Part shown: in pieces, positions 6,343 through 7,620 of the stretch | Position numbering within the stretch: the first letter of the stretch is position 1 | How the letters are laid out: every line of letters starts with the position of its first letter | From: Bacteroidales bacterium UBA5266 | GTDB lineage: Bacteria; Bacteroidota; Bacteroidia; Bacteroidales; WCHB1-69 | DNA length: 7,620 nt | Assembly: GCA_002411545.1 (NCBI GenBank) | Contig: DHTG01000017.1 | Coordinates: forward strand, 1 to 7,620 | Reading direction: 5' to 3' | The notes under the pieces: model-generated | The model's input: only the letters and a program-made list of their open reading frames with translations | Told to the model about the DNA's origin: nothing | Database searches by the model: none | Position numbers and translations under genes: made by a program

Positions 6343-7289
6343 TATTCGTTTCCTCCTTTTTCTGTTAAAAAAGTGATACCGGTTAAATCTGCTTTCCCTT
6401 GTTTCAGGAATTCGTAGGTCATCCGGTCTGCTTTACAGTCTATAAACCGGATTCGTTTCAATTTTTTGTTGTTTTTAAAGAAAGTGTTAATAAGTGTTGC
6501 TTTTTGGAATGTTACTCTGGTAAATCCACAGTTTTCAAAATAGCAGTCCTCCAATGTACCTTCAAAAACTATATCGGCAATATACATGGCATTAAAAGAG
6601 GTGCGATTCCATACAGCATTTGCAATGGTATTTTTCTCAAGGGCTTCGGATTTAGTAACTACTCCAGTTAAGCCGCCAGATTTAAACTCTACCCCGGTAA
6701 AATTAGCTCCGGTGAAATTGCAGCCGTAGATATAGCTTCCTGAAAATCTCGTTCCTTTCAGGGAACAGTTCTTAAATAGATTGTTGGTTAAATTGGAATC
6801 CTGAATATGGCTATTACTGAAGTCGGAATCGGAGAAGTCACAGCTATCAACATTATTATTTTTTAGAAGAAGTCCTGACATATCGGAATCGACAAATAGG
6901 CAGCGCTGCATATTGGAGGAATTGAATTTTTTATTCAGATTTTTCAATCCTGAAAAATCAGCGTCCATCCAATTCCCGCATGACATATCCCAACTAAGTT
7001 TTTTCTGCTGCTTTTCTGATGGTAACTCAGCCGATTGCTTTTTTGATAATTCAACGGGTGTTATTTCAGTATCGACAGTTTCTTTGTCTTCTGAAAAATA
7101 GTTAAGGTCAACACCCAAAATTTCCGCTAGACGGTTTAACGTAATGATGTCAGGCATTGATTCTCCGCGTTCCCACTTTCCAACTGCCTGTGGACTGATG
7201 AATAGTTTCTGAGCAAGCTGGGCTTGAGAAATAGTTAATTTTTTTCGTGCTTCGGCAATTTTATTGCCAATCTTTTTTGTGTCTAACAT
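6342..7289 (-). CDS. XRE-family HTH protein fused to a pentapeptide-repeat domain
   Basis: Probable DNA-binding regulator of the downstream ABC genes, 315 residues. Residues 7-62 are an XRE/Cro helix-turn-helix: IAEARKKLTISQAQLAQKL, then FISPQAVGKWERGESMPD as the recognition segment, then LAEILGVDLNYF. A charged linker (about 65-98) follows. From about 108 to 300 come pentapeptide-like repeats with Phe/Leu every five residues, clearest in DFSDSDFSNSHIQDSNL and CNFTGANFTGVEF; such repeats fold into a right-handed beta-helix. First gene of the operon: its TAA overlaps the ATPase ATG by one base. The leader has a Bacteroidota -7 element but no Shine-Dalgarno, unlike the next two genes. Autoregulation would be usual for an XRE gene placed here, but is inferred. 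The ligand or partner of the repeat domain is unknown; some pentapeptide proteins (Qnr, MfpA) mimic DNA and bind gyrase, but nothing here proves that role. Confidence 0.85.
   Translation of the reverse strand: MLDTKKIGNKIAEARKKLTISQAQLAQKLFISPQAVGKWERGESMPDIITLNRLAEILGVDLNYFSEDKETVDTEITPVELSKKQSAELPSEKQQKKLSWDMSCGNWMDADFSGLKNLNKKFNSSNMQRCLFVDSDMSGLLLKNNNVDSCDFSDSDFSNSHIQDSNLTNNLFKNCSLKGTRFSGSYIYGCNFTGANFTGVEFKSGGLTGVVTKSEALEKNTIANAVWNRTSFNAMYIADIVFEGTLEDCYFENCGFTRVTFQKATLINTFFKNNKKLKRIRFIDCKADRMTYEFLKQGKADLTGITFLTEKGGNE
6352..6357 (-). promoter_or_regulatory. Strong Shine-Dalgarno for the ABC ATPase gene
   Basis: On the minus strand AGGAGG lies 9 nt before the ATPase ATG and encodes part of the regulator's last residues (KGGNE). 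The surrounding AAAAAGGAGGAAA is the same as at the permease start. The stop and start overlap as TAATG, so termination of the regulator can feed initiation of the ATPase. Confidence 0.8.
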
Positions 7290-7318
7290 AAGTGTTATTT
7301 TTTATTTTTTTGACACTG

Positions 7319-7326
7319 CAAAAATA
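7319..7326 (-). promoter_or_regulatory. Candidate -7 promoter element for the XRE-pentapeptide/ABC operon
   Basis: TATTTTTG on the minus strand (7326 down to 7319) is an exact TAnnTTTG match. It lies 29 nt upstream of the ATG at 7289, so transcription would begin near 7312 with a leader of about 22 nt. No good -33 TTTG is seen at the normal distance; the nearest TTG (7360 down to 7358) is too far. If active it may need an activator, or it may be a weak basal promoter. Confidence 0.45.
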
Positions 7327-7386
7327 CTTTGATTATTTAATATGATGATTAAAAACACAAGAATTTTAGTTGTAATAACGCTATTT

Positions 7387-7408
7387 ATAGTTGTTATTTA
7401 ACAACTAT
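7387..7408. repeat. Perfect 9-bp inverted repeat (operator or hairpin)
   Basis: ATAGTTGTT, loop ATTT, AACAACTAT: arms 7387-7395 and 7400-7408, all nine pairs Watson-Crick. A direct copy of TAGTTGT lies 21 bp to the left (7367-7373). There is no T-run on either side, so a classical terminator is unlikely. It lies about 60 bp upstream of the -7 element and could be a binding site for a dimeric regulator. Confidence 0.5.
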
Positions 7409-7511
7409 CAGGAGTATATGTAAGATTAAAGGTTCAGGCTTATTTTATAGATAGAATTTCCCCCTGCAACAAGCTTGCAATCATTAGTAGATGCATTATT
7501 TTGTACTCTGT

Positions 7512-7619
7512 TTAGGCATACTCAAATTCATCAGATAATCTTCTATATAAAGCGTTTATTAAGTTTTGTTTTTCTGTTTGTCGTTTTGTATTTGTTATAT
7601 GTAGTACGGTTTTTTGTAA
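7512..7619 (-). CDS. Possible 3' end of an unknown gene entering from the right edge
   Basis: A minus-strand frame is open from the right edge to a TAA at 7514-7512 and encodes 35 residues, ending in QNLINALYRRLSDEFEYA. The residue mix (Lys/Arg/Gln/Glu with Leu/Tyr) looks protein-like rather than random AT-rich translation. No start codon lies in the visible part, so the rest would be beyond the window. I do not recognise the family. The string ALYRRLS resembles the Y-x-R-x-S catalytic motif at the start of serine recombinases, but six codons later the frame ends, so at most it would be a remnant. A 35-codon open frame can also occur by chance. Confidence 0.3.
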   Translation of the reverse strand, partial: LQKTVLHITNTKRQTEKQNLINALYRRLSDEFEYA

Positions 7620-7620
7620 A

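Larger units (their letters stand above)
7290..7511. other. Intergenic region upstream of the XRE-pentapeptide operon
   Basis: No coding region is seen here. It holds the -7 element (7319-7326), the 9-bp hairpin (7387-7408) and the TAGTTGT copy (7367-7373). There is also a short imperfect dyad around TGCAA-CAAGC-TTGCA near 7463-7480. I see no RNA gene and no recognisable insertion-sequence end. Confidence 0.5.

Noticed and set aside
6913..7101. Plus-strand open frames opposite the XRE-pentapeptide gene and the ABC genes
   Set aside because: They are shadows of well-supported minus-strand genes and show no recognisable motifs.
7500..7620. An intact serine recombinase gene suggested by ALYRRLS
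   Set aside because: The frame stops six codons after the motif and no start codon is visible; the similarity is too short to name a family.

Overview
The window reads as chromosomal DNA from a member of the Bacteroidota, probably Bacteroidales. Three kinds of sign point there. The genes outside the 4806-7289 block lack Shine-Dalgarno sequences and are AT-rich. Promoter-like sites match the Bacteroidota pattern (-33 TTG/TTTG, -7 TAnnTTTG). The proteins (MtaB, a lipoprotein HlyD-type adaptor, formate-tetrahydrofolate ligase) are the usual Bacteroidota versions. The genus cannot be fixed from this sequence.

Layout, left to right. Bases 1-744 (+) hold the C-terminal 247 residues of formate-tetrahydrofolate ligase (fhs), cut by the window edge. 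Facing it tail-to-tail, with 6 bp between stop codons, is a tight minus-strand operon read from 3167 down to 751: a lipoprotein periplasmic adaptor (HlyD/YbhG type), an ABC ATPase resembling the N-terminal half of YbhF, and adenine phosphoribosyltransferase (apt). No permease and no second ATPase follow, so the exporter half of this operon looks incomplete here. Divergent from it is mtaB (+, 3404-4693), a radical-SAM tRNA methylthiotransferase. Candidate promoters for both directions can be read in the 3167-3404 gap, and they decide the start codons of both genes.

The right third (minus strand, 7289 down to 4806) is a three-gene operon of different character: an XRE helix-turn-helix protein fused to a pentapeptide-repeat domain, a DrrA-type ABC ATPase, and a DrrB-type ABC-2 permease. 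Stop and start codons touch or overlap. The ATPase and permease genes each carry a strong AGGAGG ribosome-binding site at good spacing, which is Firmicutes-like and unlike the rest of the window. The ATPase gene is also locally much richer in G+C. The first gene, by contrast, starts behind a Bacteroidota-type -7 element with no Shine-Dalgarno. The simplest reading is a drug/peptide-export cassette acquired from a Firmicute and expressed from a host-type promoter. In the sequence as given the ATPase is broken: a run of seven G inside its ABC signature motif shifts the frame, and six G would restore a normal 255-residue protein.

The last 331 bases hold the -7 element, a 9-bp perfect hairpin, and a possible 35-codon fragment of another minus-strand gene entering from the right edge. 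I found no tRNA, rRNA, CRISPR array or complete insertion sequence. The best candidate for something less ordinary is the XRE-pentapeptide regulator with its ABC exporter and the homopolymer frameshift in the ATPase.
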